Shown: in pieces, positions 44,289-53,957 of the stretch
How the letters are laid out: every line of letters starts with the position of its first letter
Position numbering within the stretch: position 1 is the stretch's first letter
Source: JAFDVL01 sp963794955
Lineage (GTDB): Bacteria; Acidobacteriota; Blastocatellia; RBC074
Assembly: GCA_963794955.1 (NCBI GenBank)
Contig: CAWCGF010000032.1
Span: forward strand, 70,309-134,308
DNA: 64,000 nucleotides
Direction of reading: 5' to 3'
Program-made: the position numbers and the translations under genes
Notes under the pieces: model-generated
What the model was told of the DNA's origin: nothing
The model's input: the letters and a program-made list of their open reading frames with translations, nothing else
The model's database searches: none

Positions 44289-47102
44289 ATGAGGAGCACC
44301 ATTCGTTCTCATTGTATTCTTTCGCGTACCCTCTGGCTGTTTGTGTTTTGCAGCACCTTGCATAGCGCCTTCGCGCAACAATCCATTACTTCCGCGACGC
44401 TCAGCGGACGCATTGAAGATAGTAGTAATGCCGTGGTTGTCGGCGCAACGATCACCGCCACCAGTCTTGACCAAAACCAAAGCGTGAGCGCAACCAGCGA
44501 CGCGCAAGGACGGTTTCGTTTTTTATATTTGCCCGTCGGCAAGTATCAAATTAAAGTTGTGAGCAACGGCTTCAGCCCGCTTGAGCGGCCACTGACGCTG
44601 ACGGTCGGGCAATCGTTGGATATTATATTGAAACTGTCCGTCGCAGGCGTCACGAGCAAGATGGAAATTACGACCGAAGCGTCGGTCATTGAGACCGTAC
44701 GCACGCAACTGGCCGAAACCGTGCAACCGCGTGAGATTGATAATTTGCCGCTCAATGGTCGCAACTACCTTGACCTTGCCGCCCTCACACCCGGCGTCAC
44801 GCGCGCCAATCCGGTCGCCAACCAACGCTTTGCCGAAACTTCCGCTGTGCCGGGTACACAGATTTCCGTCGCGGGGCAGCGCAATATTAACAACGGTTTT
44901 GTGATGGACGGCTTGTCCGCCAATGACGATGCGGCGGATTTGCCCGGCACGTTTTATTCGCAGGAAGTGATCCGCGAATTTCAGGTCATTACTTCAGGTG
45001 GCATTGCGGAATACGGACGCGCATCCAGCGGCATCATTAACGTCGCCACGCAATCCGGCACGAATGAATGGCGCGGGCGACTCTATGGCTTCCTGCGCAA
45101 TCAACGGCTGGATGCGCGCAATCCACTTTCTGTCACGAAAGACCCGTTGACGCAAGCGCAGTATGGCGCAACGCTCGGCGGGCCAATCAAACACGACCGT
45201 ACCTTTCTTTTTGCCAATTTCGAGCAAACGCGCTTGCAAAATGCCGTCGTGCTGACAATTGCGCCTGCGAATGTGACGGCAATCAACAACACACTCGATC
45301 AACTCAAATACACCGGGCCACGCGTTTTCACGGGGCTTGCTCCGTCGGGCTATAACAGCAGCAACTTTTTGACGCGGGCGGATCATCGGTTGAATGCCAA
45401 CAACCTGCTGTCGGCGCGCTACAGCTTTTACAACATTGATAGCCTGAACGCGCGGGGCGTCGGCGGTTTGAATGCGGTCAGTCGTGGCACGGCGCTAACG
45501 AATCGCGATCAGACCATTGCGGTCAGCGAAGTCGCTACGCTTAATGCCCGCACTGCCAACGAAGCACGGTTTCAATTCACCCGCAGCCGACTCGCCGCGC
45601 CCGCCAACGATCTGACCGGCCCGGCGATCACGATTTCCGGCGTGGCGAATTTAGGCACTTCGACTTCATCGCCGACCGGGCGGGATTTGGACTTGCTCGA
45701 ATTCGTAGACAATGTCACCACGTTGCGCGGCGCGCATTCGCTGAAATTCGGCGTGGATTTCCTCTATAACCGCGTCAATATCACGTTCCCCGGCGCGTTG
45801 CAGGGAGTGTATACGTTCTCTTCGCTCGCCAATTTGCAGGCCGCGCGGTACGTCACCTATCAACAAGCGTTCGGCGCGCCGAGCCTGTTTCAATCAAACC
45901 CGAATTTGGGCGTGTTCGCGCAGGATGAATGGCGCGTGCGTCCGGGCCTGACGATCAATGCCGGGCTACGCTACGACGTGCAATGGTTGCCCAGCCCGAT
46001 TCAGGCCGACGCGAATAACGTTGCGCCGCGCTTGGGCATTGCTTATGCGCCGGGCAATGGCAAGACGGTAATTCGTGCGAGCTACGGCATTTATTACGAG
46101 CGGCTGCCATTGCGCGCAACCTCCAATGCGCTGCAACGCGATGGCACAAAATACAAAGTCGCTATATTCTCCTTTGGGCAAGCGGGCGCGCCTGTGTTTC
46201 CCAATGTCGCAGCCGCATTTCCTGCGGGTTTTCTGCCCAGCATCACCACGATTGATCCGAGCATAGACAATGCCTACACCCAACAGGCCAGCTTGCAGAT
46301 CGAACGCGAGTTGAGTGCGAACACGTCGTTGTCCGTTGGCTATTTGCACACACGCGGGTTGCATCTGATCCTTTCGCGCAACGTCAATGTGCCGACGCTG
46401 ACCGCCGCGCAGGCAACACAACTTGGCATTGCGAATCTGGGGCGTCCGAATCTGAACTTTGCCAATATGTCGCGTTATGAAAGTTCAGGCGATTCGTACT
46501 ACAACGGTTTGACGGTGTCACTGCATCGGCGCTTTAAAGGCTGGTTTGGCGGGCGCGTGTCGTACACCTTCTCAAAGGCGATAGATAACACGGGCAACGC
46601 CTTTTTCTTCACGCCGCAGGATAACTTCAATTTACGCGCGGAACGTGGACTGGGCGATAACGATCAACGGCATGTGCTGGCGATCAGTGGCACATTGGCA
46701 ATGCCGGAAGCAGGACGTGATGCCATGTGGCGGCGCGTGCTGACGGGGTTTCAATTAAGCCCGATCTTTCGCTATAGCTCGGCGTTGCCCTTCAACATCG
46801 TGACGGGCGCGGATCGCAACAATGATACGACCGTCAATGATCGTCCCGTTGGTGTGGGACGTAACACTGGTGTGGGCTTTGATTTCGCTTCGTTCGATTT
46901 GCGCTTGAGCCGTCGCCTTCGCTTTACCGAACGAGTAGGCGTAGAAGTCCTCGCGGAAGGCTTCAATCTTTTCAATCGCGCGAATTTTCAATTGCCGAAC
47001 AATACGTTCGGTACGGGCACAACACCAAATGCGACGTTTGGGCGACCCAACGGAGCGGCGGATCCGCGTCAGCTTCAATTTGGGTTGCGGCTGTCGTTTT
47101 AG
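44289..47102 (+). CDS. TonB-dependent receptor with carboxypeptidase-regulatory-like domain
   Basis: A 937-residue outer-membrane protein of the large acidobacterial Oar-like type. A signal peptide leads into a CarboxypepD_reg domain (about 27-110; SATLSGRIEDSSNAVVVGAT, GRFRFLYLPVGKYQIKV). A plug follows (about 120-230; NLPLNGRNYLDLAALTPGV) and then a 22-strand-like barrel. It ends in a hydrophobic-aromatic strand (RQLQFGLRLSF), the usual insertion signal. ATG 44289 is chosen because AAGGAG precedes it. Substrate unknown. It lies between a Cys-rich protein and a BNR protein. Confidence 0.93.
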   Translation: MRSTIRSHCILSRTLWLFVFCSTLHSAFAQQSITSATLSGRIEDSSNAVVVGATITATSLDQNQSVSATSDAQGRFRFLYLPVGKYQIKVVSNGFSPLERPLTLTVGQSLDIILKLSVAGVTSKMEITTEASVIETVRTQLAETVQPREIDNLPLNGRNYLDLAALTPGVTRANPVANQRFAETSAVPGTQISVAGQRNINNGFVMDGLSANDDAADLPGTFYSQEVIREFQVITSGGIAEYGRASSGIINVATQSGTNEWRGRLYGFLRNQRLDARNPLSVTKDPLTQAQYGATLGGPIKHDRTFLFANFEQTRLQNAVVLTIAPANVTAINNTLDQLKYTGPRVFTGLAPSGYNSSNFLTRADHRLNANNLLSARYSFYNIDSLNARGVGGLNAVSRGTALTNRDQTIAVSEVATLNARTANEARFQFTRSRLAAPANDLTGPAITISGVANLGTSTSSPTGRDLDLLEFVDNVTTLRGAHSLKFGVDFLYNRVNITFPGALQGVYTFSSLANLQAARYVTYQQAFGAPSLFQSNPNLGVFAQDEWRVRPGLTINAGLRYDVQWLPSPIQADANNVAPRLGIAYAPGNGKTVIRASYGIYYERLPLRATSNALQRDGTKYKVAIFSFGQAGAPVFPNVAAAFPAGFLPSITTIDPSIDNAYTQQASLQIERELSANTSLSVGYLHTRGLHLILSRNVNVPTLTAAQATQLGIANLGRPNLNFANMSRYESSGDSYYNGLTVSLHRRFKGWFGGRVSYTFSKAIDNTGNAFFFTPQDNFNLRAERGLGDNDQRHVLAISGTLAMPEAGRDAMWRRVLTGFQLSPIFRYSSALPFNIVTGADRNNDTTVNDRPVGVGRNTGVGFDFASFDLRLSRRLRFTERVGVEVLAEGFNLFNRANFQLPNNTFGTGTTPNATFGRPNGAADPRQLQFGLRLSF

Positions 47103-47120
47103 CGGAGCCGAGAAAGATAT

Positions 47121-47199
47121 TTCCTCCACGAAATGACACGAAGAGGCACGCAGAGTTTTTTTCCATCTTCGTGATCTTTTGTGTCACTTCGTGGAGGAA
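47121..47199. repeat. Inverted repeat between receptor and BNR-protein genes
   Basis: Arms 47121-47153 and 47167-47199 are inverted near-copies beginning TTCCTCCACGAA. The pair could form a long hairpin between the two genes. The right arm includes the region just before the BNR gene's ribosome site. Similar 'CACGAAATGACACGAA' sequences are, from memory, dispersed in many environmental genomes. Confidence 0.55.
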
Positions 47200-47217
47200 T
47201 TGGAAAGGATCATCGAA

Positions 47218-48402
47218 ATGAACAGAGTCACCTTTTACTTCTTATTGCTTTTTGCCTTGCCCCTCTTCGCGCAAACGCATCAACACGGCGCGGCAACGAC
47301 AGGCGACGGGCAATTCAATCCGTTCGTTACGGCAGACGCACGCGGCGGTTTCTATCTGGCCTATATCGAACGAGCCAACAACGCGAGCAATGTGATGTTG
47401 CGACATGCCACGGATGGCGTGAATTTCGGCCCGCCTGTCCGTGTCAACGATCAGGCTGGCGATGCCACGGTGCGCAATGAAAATCCGCCCAAAGTGCTCG
47501 TCGGCCCCCAGGGCGATGTCTATGTCTGTTGGGCGAACGAGCGCGGCAAATGGAAAGGCAATATTCGCTTCGCGCGCTCGACCGATGGCGGCAAGACGTT
47601 TGCGCCTGCGCTGACCCTCAATTCAGATGGCGCAAAAGAACCGGTGGGGCACGCGTTTCAATCGCTGACCGTAGATCAGCAAGGACGCCTTTACATTGCC
47701 TGGATTGATGAACGCCATAAACAGAAAGACCATCGTGGCGCGGAGATTTGGCTGGCGGTTTCGACGGATCGGGGTCAGACGTTCTCGGCGGATCGCCGTA
47801 TTCTCTCGGACGTTTGCGAATGTTGTCGCACGAACCTGCAAGCTGATGCAGCGGGCAATCTGTATCTTTCGTATCGCACCGTACCGCGTGCCGGGCCAAT
47901 GTATCGTGACATTATCGTTGCGCGTTCGACCGATGGCGGCAAGACCTTTACCCCCACCATCGTCAGTCAGGATAAGTGGGAAATCAACGGCTGCCCCGTC
48001 GCCGGGCCGAGCCTATCGGTGAGTGACAAAGGGCAGGTAACCGTTGTCTGGTTTATGGGCAGTTCCGAAAAGCCCGGTTTGTATTACGCAACGTCGAACG
48101 GCAGAGGCGCAACGTTCTCTGCGCGGCAATGGTTCTCGGCCCAAAGACGAATGGGCAAACACGTGCATAGTGCGGTGACGAAGGATGGTCAAATTTGGTT
48201 GGCCTGGGATGACACGACCGAACAAGCCTTCAGCAGTTGGGGCGTAGTCATGAAAGGAAATTCGACGATGTTCCCAAGTGGACAACAGCCAGGAGTCACC
48301 TATCCAGTCATCGCTATCAACGGGCAGCAAGCAGTAATTGCCGCGATGCGTCCCGCTTCGGCAGACCTCTTTGTGCAAATGCTCCCGCTCGTGGAACGAT
48401 AA
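47218..48402 (+). CDS. Secreted BNR-repeat (sialidase-like) protein
   Basis: A 394-residue protein. Signal peptide (FYFLLLFALPLFA), then a beta-propeller with several BNR/Asp-box repeats (RSTDGGKTFAPAL, STDRGQTFSADRR, ARSTDGGKTFTPTI). A Cys pair lies in the centre (DVCECCRTNLQ). No catalytic sialidase Arg triad was confirmed, so it may be a binding propeller. ATG 47218 starts the signal peptide and follows AAGGA. It lies downstream of the TonB-type receptor and may be part of the same uptake or sensing unit. Confidence 0.85.
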   Translation: MNRVTFYFLLLFALPLFAQTHQHGAATTGDGQFNPFVTADARGGFYLAYIERANNASNVMLRHATDGVNFGPPVRVNDQAGDATVRNENPPKVLVGPQGDVYVCWANERGKWKGNIRFARSTDGGKTFAPALTLNSDGAKEPVGHAFQSLTVDQQGRLYIAWIDERHKQKDHRGAEIWLAVSTDRGQTFSADRRILSDVCECCRTNLQADAAGNLYLSYRTVPRAGPMYRDIIVARSTDGGKTFTPTIVSQDKWEINGCPVAGPSLSVSDKGQVTVVWFMGSSEKPGLYYATSNGRGATFSARQWFSAQRRMGKHVHSAVTKDGQIWLAWDDTTEQAFSSWGVVMKGNSTMFPSGQQPGVTYPVIAINGQQAVIAAMRPASADLFVQMLPLVER

Positions 48403-48620
48403 GAAGAAAGCGCCGCAAACCTGCGGCAAAAAATGCCTGTAATTTAGCTTTCGACTCGTCAGAATGGCTTTTTTCAAGGTAAGCTATCTTCGCAATACAA
48501 ATTTGGGCAGCTACGGTTGATGGAGTCGAACATCTGGTTGCACTCACGTTATTCTATGGCACTTAATCCGGGCGTGGCTATTTAATTTCTATTCCTAAGT
48601 TTTAAGGATCATCGCAGTTT

Positions 48621-49595
48621 ATGAGCACACAAGAAAACATGCTGTTGGCAGATGAAGTGGGATTGCCGCGCTGGCGACATCTGGTCGCGCGTGGGTTAGA
48701 AGCCCTGATTGGCGGCATTCTATTGCTGGCCGGGTTGCTCAAAGCCTGGGAGCCGCTGGGGTTTGTACAGCAAATTACCGAATATAAAATCATCACCGCG
48801 CCCGGCGTCGTGAAGGCGCTTGCCTGGCTTATGATCGCCATTGAATGTGGCTTAGGGATGGCGTTGATCGTGGGCTTTCGTCGTCGGATCACAGTTCCTC
48901 TTGCGGGGGTGTTGTTTGTTTTCTTTCTCAGCACGATTGGCTGGGCGTGGGTTTCGGGGGCAACCGAAGATTGCGGTTGCTTCGGCAGTTGGGTCAAGCG
49001 CACGCCAGCCCAGGCCTTTGTGGAAGACCTGCTGATGCTGGCCGCGTTAGGCGTCGCGTGGTTTTTGCATCGGCGCGAAGCAGGCAACTATCACCGCTTG
49101 CGGCTCGGCTTGGTCAGTACTGCGGTGCTGGTTGGGCTGGCTGTCACGGGCTGGAGCAGTCAAAGCGCGCGGCAATCCAGTGATCCCGTCGTGCGGTTGC
49201 AAGCCCAGGCCCAAAGCCCTTTCAGCAATCTGACCGTCGCGCTGGTGCCGGTTGATTTGAGTAAAGGGACACATCTGGTGATCTTGCTGGACACGGGGTG
49301 TTCACACTGTCAGGCCTCCGTTCCGGGCTTCAATCAGTTGATGGTACAGAGCCAGAATGCACCGCCGCTGACGGCGCTTTGCTCCAATTTTGAGGAAGAG
49401 GTGAAGATGTTCCGCAAGACGTATCAGCCGGGCTTTCCGCTGGGCATCGTAGCGCGTCCCGATTTTATGAAGTTGCTGGATGGTGGCGGCACGCCCCGCA
49501 CGGTTTTGGTTAAAGATGGATTTATCCTCCACGTGTGGGATGGCGACGTTCCCACTGTGGCGCAGCTTGAGCAATTGCTCCCAGAGCGCCGGTAA
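48621..49595 (+). CDS. MauE/DoxX-type membrane protein fused to a thioredoxin-like domain
   Basis: A 324-residue protein. About 20-150 is a four-helix MauE/DoxX domain with EDCGCFGSW in the loop. A further helix (about 160-178) is followed by a thioredoxin-like domain with the active site DTGCSHCQASVPG. A cis-Pro region is visible (GGGTPRTVLVKDG). MauE proteins supply electrons for disulfide formation, so this fusion could make or transfer disulfides in the periplasm, for instance to the Cys-rich proteins nearby. That link is inference. Confidence 0.85.
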   Translation: MSTQENMLLADEVGLPRWRHLVARGLEALIGGILLLAGLLKAWEPLGFVQQITEYKIITAPGVVKALAWLMIAIECGLGMALIVGFRRRITVPLAGVLFVFFLSTIGWAWVSGATEDCGCFGSWVKRTPAQAFVEDLLMLAALGVAWFLHRREAGNYHRLRLGLVSTAVLVGLAVTGWSSQSARQSSDPVVRLQAQAQSPFSNLTVALVPVDLSKGTHLVILLDTGCSHCQASVPGFNQLMVQSQNAPPLTALCSNFEEEVKMFRKTYQPGFPLGIVARPDFMKLLDGGGTPRTVLVKDGFILHVWDGDVPTVAQLEQLLPERR

Positions 49596-49598
49596 TGC

Positions 49599-49632
49599 AA
49601 GGTAGAGCAAACTGGCCAGTTTGCTCTACCTT
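49599..49632. terminator. Perfect 34-bp palindromic bidirectional terminator
   Basis: AAGGTAGAGCAAACTGG followed directly by its reverse complement gives a 17-bp stem. It ends in TT on one side and lies exactly between two convergent genes (MauE-thioredoxin and rhodanese lipoprotein). Confidence 0.75.
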
Positions 49633-49644
49633 TTCAGCGGAGCA

Positions 49645-50145
49645 TTACTTCTTCATCTCAATATTGCCCCCGGCTGCTTGATACCCATACAAGCCATCCT
49701 GCAATGCGCTGACCTTTTGATAGCCTTTTTCCTGGTAGACGACGGCGGACTGGGCGGCGGAATGTTCGCGCGGGCAAGTGCAGTAAAAGATTAGGTGTTT
49801 GTCCTTGGGCAGGTTCCCGATCTTGCCGGCCATAATGTCTTGGAACGTAATATTGACTGCCGTTTTGATATGCATGTAATCGTAACTGGCAGCATCGCGG
49901 ACATCCACCAGAATGGCCTCGCCGTTGGTGACCTGCCGGATGGCTTCAATGGGTTTTGTGCGCAAGATTAATTCGTCGGCGGGAACTGCCGCTGAGGGCG
50001 AAGGTTGTGCTGCTGGGGTTGGAGTGGCAACGGGCTTGGGCGGTGGCGGCGGATCATTGACCGCTGAGTGCGTAGTAAGAGAACAGGCCGTGCCGAAAAG
50101 TAAAAAGAGCGTTAAGACGCTGGCGCTAGTCGAGGTGAGGTTCAT
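49645..50145 (-). CDS. Rhodanese-domain lipoprotein
   Basis: A 166-residue protein with a lipoprotein signal (LTLFLLFGTACS, Cys21). A Pro-rich linker (about 31-55) is followed by a rhodanese domain (about 62-160; ILVDVRDAASYDYMHI). The active-site loop is IFYCTCPREH, with two Cys (122, 124) instead of the usual single Cys loop. The second Cys suggests redox rather than simple sulfur transfer. It is anchored outside the inner membrane. Confidence 0.9.
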   Translation of the reverse strand: MNLTSTSASVLTLFLLFGTACSLTTHSAVNDPPPPPKPVATPTPAAQPSPSAAVPADELILRTKPIEAIRQVTNGEAILVDVRDAASYDYMHIKTAVNITFQDIMAGKIGNLPKDKHLIFYCTCPREHSAAQSAVVYQEKGYQKVSALQDGLYGYQAAGGNIEMKK

Positions 50146-50382
50146 GAAATTTATCTTCCTTCCTTAAAAAACAGAACTCCGATTGAGTGAGCAACCGATG
50201 AGTCCAACAGGTATTGATGATCTTTACTGGGCGAAAGTATAAGACAAGCGATAAGCCGTCTTCAATATTTTTTTGCCTCTGCGTCCGTGACCAAAGAGGC
50301 TGAAAGCCTTGACAGTCACTAACCATCGTTAACATACTCGTGGCGGGAAACCAAATTGACTGTACCTCCAAGAGCACAAACT

Positions 50383-51942
50383 ATGAACCAAGATACCTTG
50401 AACAAGATCAAGCGGCGGGAATTTCTGCGCGGTAGCGCAACTGTGATGAGTACCGCTCTGCTGTATCCGCTGGCCGGATGGGCGAAGAATGATGCGATGC
50501 CTTTTGCTGCTGACCCCTTCCAGCTTGGCATTGCTTCTGGCGACCCGTGGCCAGACAGCGTAGTCCTCTGGACGCGGCTTGCTCCCGATCCGCTGCACGG
50601 CGGCGGCATGCCTGCGCGAAATGTCGCTGTGCAATGGGAAGTTGCGACCGATGAGGGCATGCAGAAGGTGGTGGCCAAAGGTCGTGAAATTGCGCGCCCG
50701 GAACTGGGGCATTCCGTCCACGTCGAGGTGCGCGGGCTGCAACCGGCGCGTTGGTATTGGTATCGCTTCACCGTAGATGCCGGAGCGAGTCCGATTGGAC
50801 GCACGCGCACCGCTCCCGCGAGCAATGCGAACAATGAGCGGATGAATTTTGCGTTTGTTTCATGTCAGCATTACGAAACCGGCTATTACACGGCATACAA
50901 GCATCTGGCTGCCGATGATCTGGAATTGGTGTTTCATCTGGGCGATTACATTTACGAAGGCGCTCCGGCAACCGACCGCGTGCGCAGGCACAACAGCCCC
51001 GAAATCAAAACCATTGAGGATTATCGCAATCGCTACGCGCTGTATAAAAGCGATCCATTGCTGCAACGCGCCCACGCGAACTTCCCGTGGGCGGTGGTGT
51101 GGGATGATCACGAAGTAGACAACAATTATGCGGGCTTAACGCCGGAAGATAAGCAGACCCCGGAAGAGTTTGCGCGGCGTCGTGCCGCTGCCTATCAGGT
51201 CTATTACGAACATCTGCCATTGCGGCGTTCGGTATTGAAACACGGAACCAAAGTCGAGATTTATCGCCATCTGAATTTTGGTAATCTGGCGAGCGCCTAC
51301 CTGCTCGACACCCGACAATATCGTACGGATCAACCCTGTGGCGACGGCAATAAACCCGCTTGCCCCGCATCGCTTGATCCGCGGCAAACAATTTTAGGTG
51401 ATGAGCAGGAACGCTGGTTGCAACGTGGTTTGAGCCAATCCAAAGCGCGGTGGAACATCCTTGCCCAACAAGTCATGATCGGTGCTTTGGATGCAACGCC
51501 AGGCGCGCAACAAACCTTTCCGATGGATCAATGGAATGGCTATGCTGCTGCGCGCCAACGCTTCCTGGAGTTTCTGCGGGAGCGCAAGCCCGCCAATCCG
51601 GTTGTGTTAACGGGCGACATTCACTCCAACTGGGTTAATGACCTGAAACCGGAATTTTATCGTGAGAACTCGCCTGTGGTTGCGACTGAATTTGTCGGCA
51701 CTTCGATCACTACCGGCGGCGACGGCGCTGACGTACGCCCTAACACCGCAACCGTCTTATCTGAAAATCCGCATATCAAATTCTTCAATGGGCAACGCGG
51801 CTACGTGCGCTGTTCGCTGACGCCGGAACGCTGGCAATCAGATTATCGTGTGGTGGCCGAGGTTTCAAAGCCCGATGCGCCAGTCAAGACACGGGCTTCC
51901 TTTGTCGTGGAAAATGGCAAGGCCGGCGCGCAACGCGCATGA
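50383..51942 (+). CDS. phoD: PhoD-family alkaline phosphatase / phosphodiesterase
   Basis: A 519-residue Tat-exported enzyme. The Tat signal has KRREFLRGSATVMS. An N-terminal PhoD_N domain (about 40-135; GIASGDPWPDSVVLWTRLAP) is followed by the metallophosphatase domain. It shows FVSCQHYETGYY, FHLGDYIYEGAP, WDDHEVDNNYAG and LTGDIHSNWVNDL, which carry the Fe/Ca ligands. It hydrolyses phosphate esters, including phosphodiesters, outside the cell. Start at ATG 50383; the longer frame to 50356 would disrupt the Tat signal. Confidence 0.94.
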   Translation: MNQDTLNKIKRREFLRGSATVMSTALLYPLAGWAKNDAMPFAADPFQLGIASGDPWPDSVVLWTRLAPDPLHGGGMPARNVAVQWEVATDEGMQKVVAKGREIARPELGHSVHVEVRGLQPARWYWYRFTVDAGASPIGRTRTAPASNANNERMNFAFVSCQHYETGYYTAYKHLAADDLELVFHLGDYIYEGAPATDRVRRHNSPEIKTIEDYRNRYALYKSDPLLQRAHANFPWAVVWDDHEVDNNYAGLTPEDKQTPEEFARRRAAAYQVYYEHLPLRRSVLKHGTKVEIYRHLNFGNLASAYLLDTRQYRTDQPCGDGNKPACPASLDPRQTILGDEQERWLQRGLSQSKARWNILAQQVMIGALDATPGAQQTFPMDQWNGYAAARQRFLEFLRERKPANPVVLTGDIHSNWVNDLKPEFYRENSPVVATEFVGTSITTGGDGADVRPNTATVLSENPHIKFFNGQRGYVRCSLTPERWQSDYRVVAEVSKPDAPVKTRASFVVENGKAGAQRA

Positions 51943-51944
51943 GC

Positions 51945-52163
51945 TTAGCGTGGCTCTTCGGCGAATCGTTGCAGGCATTCCGGGCACAAACAATCCTTGT
52001 ACCGTTCGCGCATCTGCTGCCGCGCTTCAGCACTGACTTTGACCGGAACACACCAGCAACCTTTGAGCGATGCACCGCAAACGAAAGGCTGACCACACGC
52101 CTCGCATTGGCGCGGCGTGCGTGGCTCGATTCCTACGAATTCTTTTACTTTACGAATGATCAT
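51945..52163 (-). CDS. Cysteine-rich CWC family protein
   Basis: A 72-residue zinc-binding protein with the signature CEACGQPFVCGASLKGCWC, followed by CLCPECL. These eight or so Cys probably bind two Zn2+. Family function is unknown. It is convergent with the PhoD-type gene, with its end 3 bp from that stop. It overlaps the M1 aminopeptidase frame by 4 bases at 52160-52163, so it may be translated after it. Confidence 0.85.
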   Translation of the reverse strand: MIIRKVKEFVGIEPRTPRQCEACGQPFVCGASLKGCWCVPVKVSAEARQQMRERYKDCLCPECLQRFAEEPR

Positions 52164-53806
52164 TTGGCTTGCTCCCGGCTGACCGCAATGTAGTACAAAT
52201 CCGTCGCCACCTCAAACTCGTCTTTCGTCAAATCTGTTTTCATCGTCTTCCATTCTGTCGTCGGCTGAATTGTCTGCCAGTTCGTTTTGCGTCCCACTTT
52301 CACCGGCATCGCAAACGCCTTCGCATCCGCTTTCCAACGATACGACACGCTGCCTTCTTGAAAGCGCAATTCAAGGACAGGCAACGCCGAATGCCGCAAG
52401 TATTGATCGAAGAGCGGCGTCAGATTTTTGCCGCTTTGCTGGTTGTAAAACCGCACTACATCTTCGGTCATAATATTTTGGTATTTGAACCGCTGACAAT
52501 AATCCCGCAGCAGCTTCCACCACTTCGCGTCGTCATCAATCACCGCGCGCAACGTATGCAGGAACAGCGCGCCTTTGAAATACTGATCCTGTCCCGGCGT
52601 TTGATTGACTTCGCGCGCGGTAATAATCGGTCGCTGATTTTTGACCTTTGTTTTGTAGCCGTTCGTATATTTGATTGCGTCTTCGCGTCCAAACATCGCT
52701 TCGACATAGACGCATTCGGCATATGTCGTCCAGCCTTCGTGAATCCATTGGTCGGAAACATCGGCTGGCGGTGATGCTGTTGCCAAACCATTCGTGCGCG
52801 CTTTCGTGAATGATGATGAAGTCGAATTTCAGGCTGACGCCCACGCCCGTCCAATCGCGTTCCAGATAGCCGTTGGCAAAGCGGTTGCCGTACGTGACCG
52901 CGCTCTGATGCTCCATCCCGGAGTAGGGCACTTCGATCAACTTGTAGCCGTCTTTCTTGAACGGATATTCGCCAAAGTATTTCTGAAACGCTTCCATCAT
53001 CGGCTTGGCCTGCGCGAATTGCGTCTTGGCCTTTTCCAGATTTTCCGGCAGCACGATAATAATCCATCGTCAAGTCGCCCAGCTTCTCGCCGAAATGTTC
53101 GTACGCGCCAATGTTCAGCGACACGTTGTAATTATTGATCGGATAGCTGATCTGCCAATCCCAGCGCGTGTAGCCGTCGCCCAAATCCTGCTTGCCCAGA
53201 AACCGCCCGTTGGAAACATCCATCAGGTTGTTCGGCACGGCGATGTGCATTTGCATATTCTCGACTTCATCGCGCTGCTGATCTTTGTTCGGCCACCAGA
53301 TGCTCGCGCCAATGCCTTCGCACGCGGTCGTAATCCAATGCCTGCCCGCCGGGTCTTTGCGAAAGCTGATGCCGCCGAAGCGCCCCGTCTCCTGCGGCGC
53401 ACCGGAGTAATAAAACTCAATCGCCTGCACCGAACCTTGCTTGAGCGGCTGCGGAAAATCCACATACACCGTCCACAGTTCGCGCGTGTATTTCAGTTCC
53501 GTTTTGCCGTGCAGAATTTTGTCTACCTTCAGGTTGGCAAACAGGTCGAGTTGAATGCGCGTATCTGTCTTTCAGCATCTTGAAGCGAATCGTATTCTTG
53601 CCGCTGATGAATTTCTTGTCAGGATCAACGCGAAGGTCGAGATCGTAGGAAAGCAAATCGTTGTTTGCCCGCCACTGGCTATATTCGCCCCGCAGGATGT
53701 CAGCGCGGGAAGGCGTGGGCGGCGTGGATGGCGCTTGTGCTGTCACTATCGCGGCGAGCACGAGCAACGACAGGAAGGCGAAGCGTGGTGTGTGGTGTAA
53801 TCGCAT
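52160..53806 (-). pseudogene. M1-family aminopeptidase gene broken by three frameshifts
   Basis: Good ribosome site (GAGGAAATC) and signal peptide (LSLLVLAAIVTAQA). Four segments cover a normal M1 protein. They are residues to MLKD (frameshift about 53568), the N-terminal domain to LTMDYY (frameshift about 53055), the catalytic block to WFGNSITAS (frameshift about 52775), and the rest to the stop. The catalytic elements are present: GMEHQSAVTYG, HESAHEWFGN (HExxH) and the third ligand in IHEGWTTYAE. All blocks are well conserved and no stretch is lost. Either the gene is newly broken or these are sequencing indels. If intact it would be a periplasmic zinc aminopeptidase of about 540 residues. 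Confidence 0.85.
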
Positions 53807-53957
53807 AAGATTTCCTCTGCACGGTCAGGGGAAAGTTTGAGGCGAGAATATTGCGTGCGGATGCGCTTGAAAGCAAGCCCGGCGGCGAGTAGTGACTGAC
53901 TCGTATATATGATGTCGCTGATGTGCTTGATGGCAGTACTTACAAGGATAATTTTGG

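Noticed and set aside
48412..48427. Hairpin GCCGCA-AACC-TGCGGC as terminator of the BNR gene
   Set aside because: Only 6 bp and followed by an A-run, not a U-run, on the plus strand.
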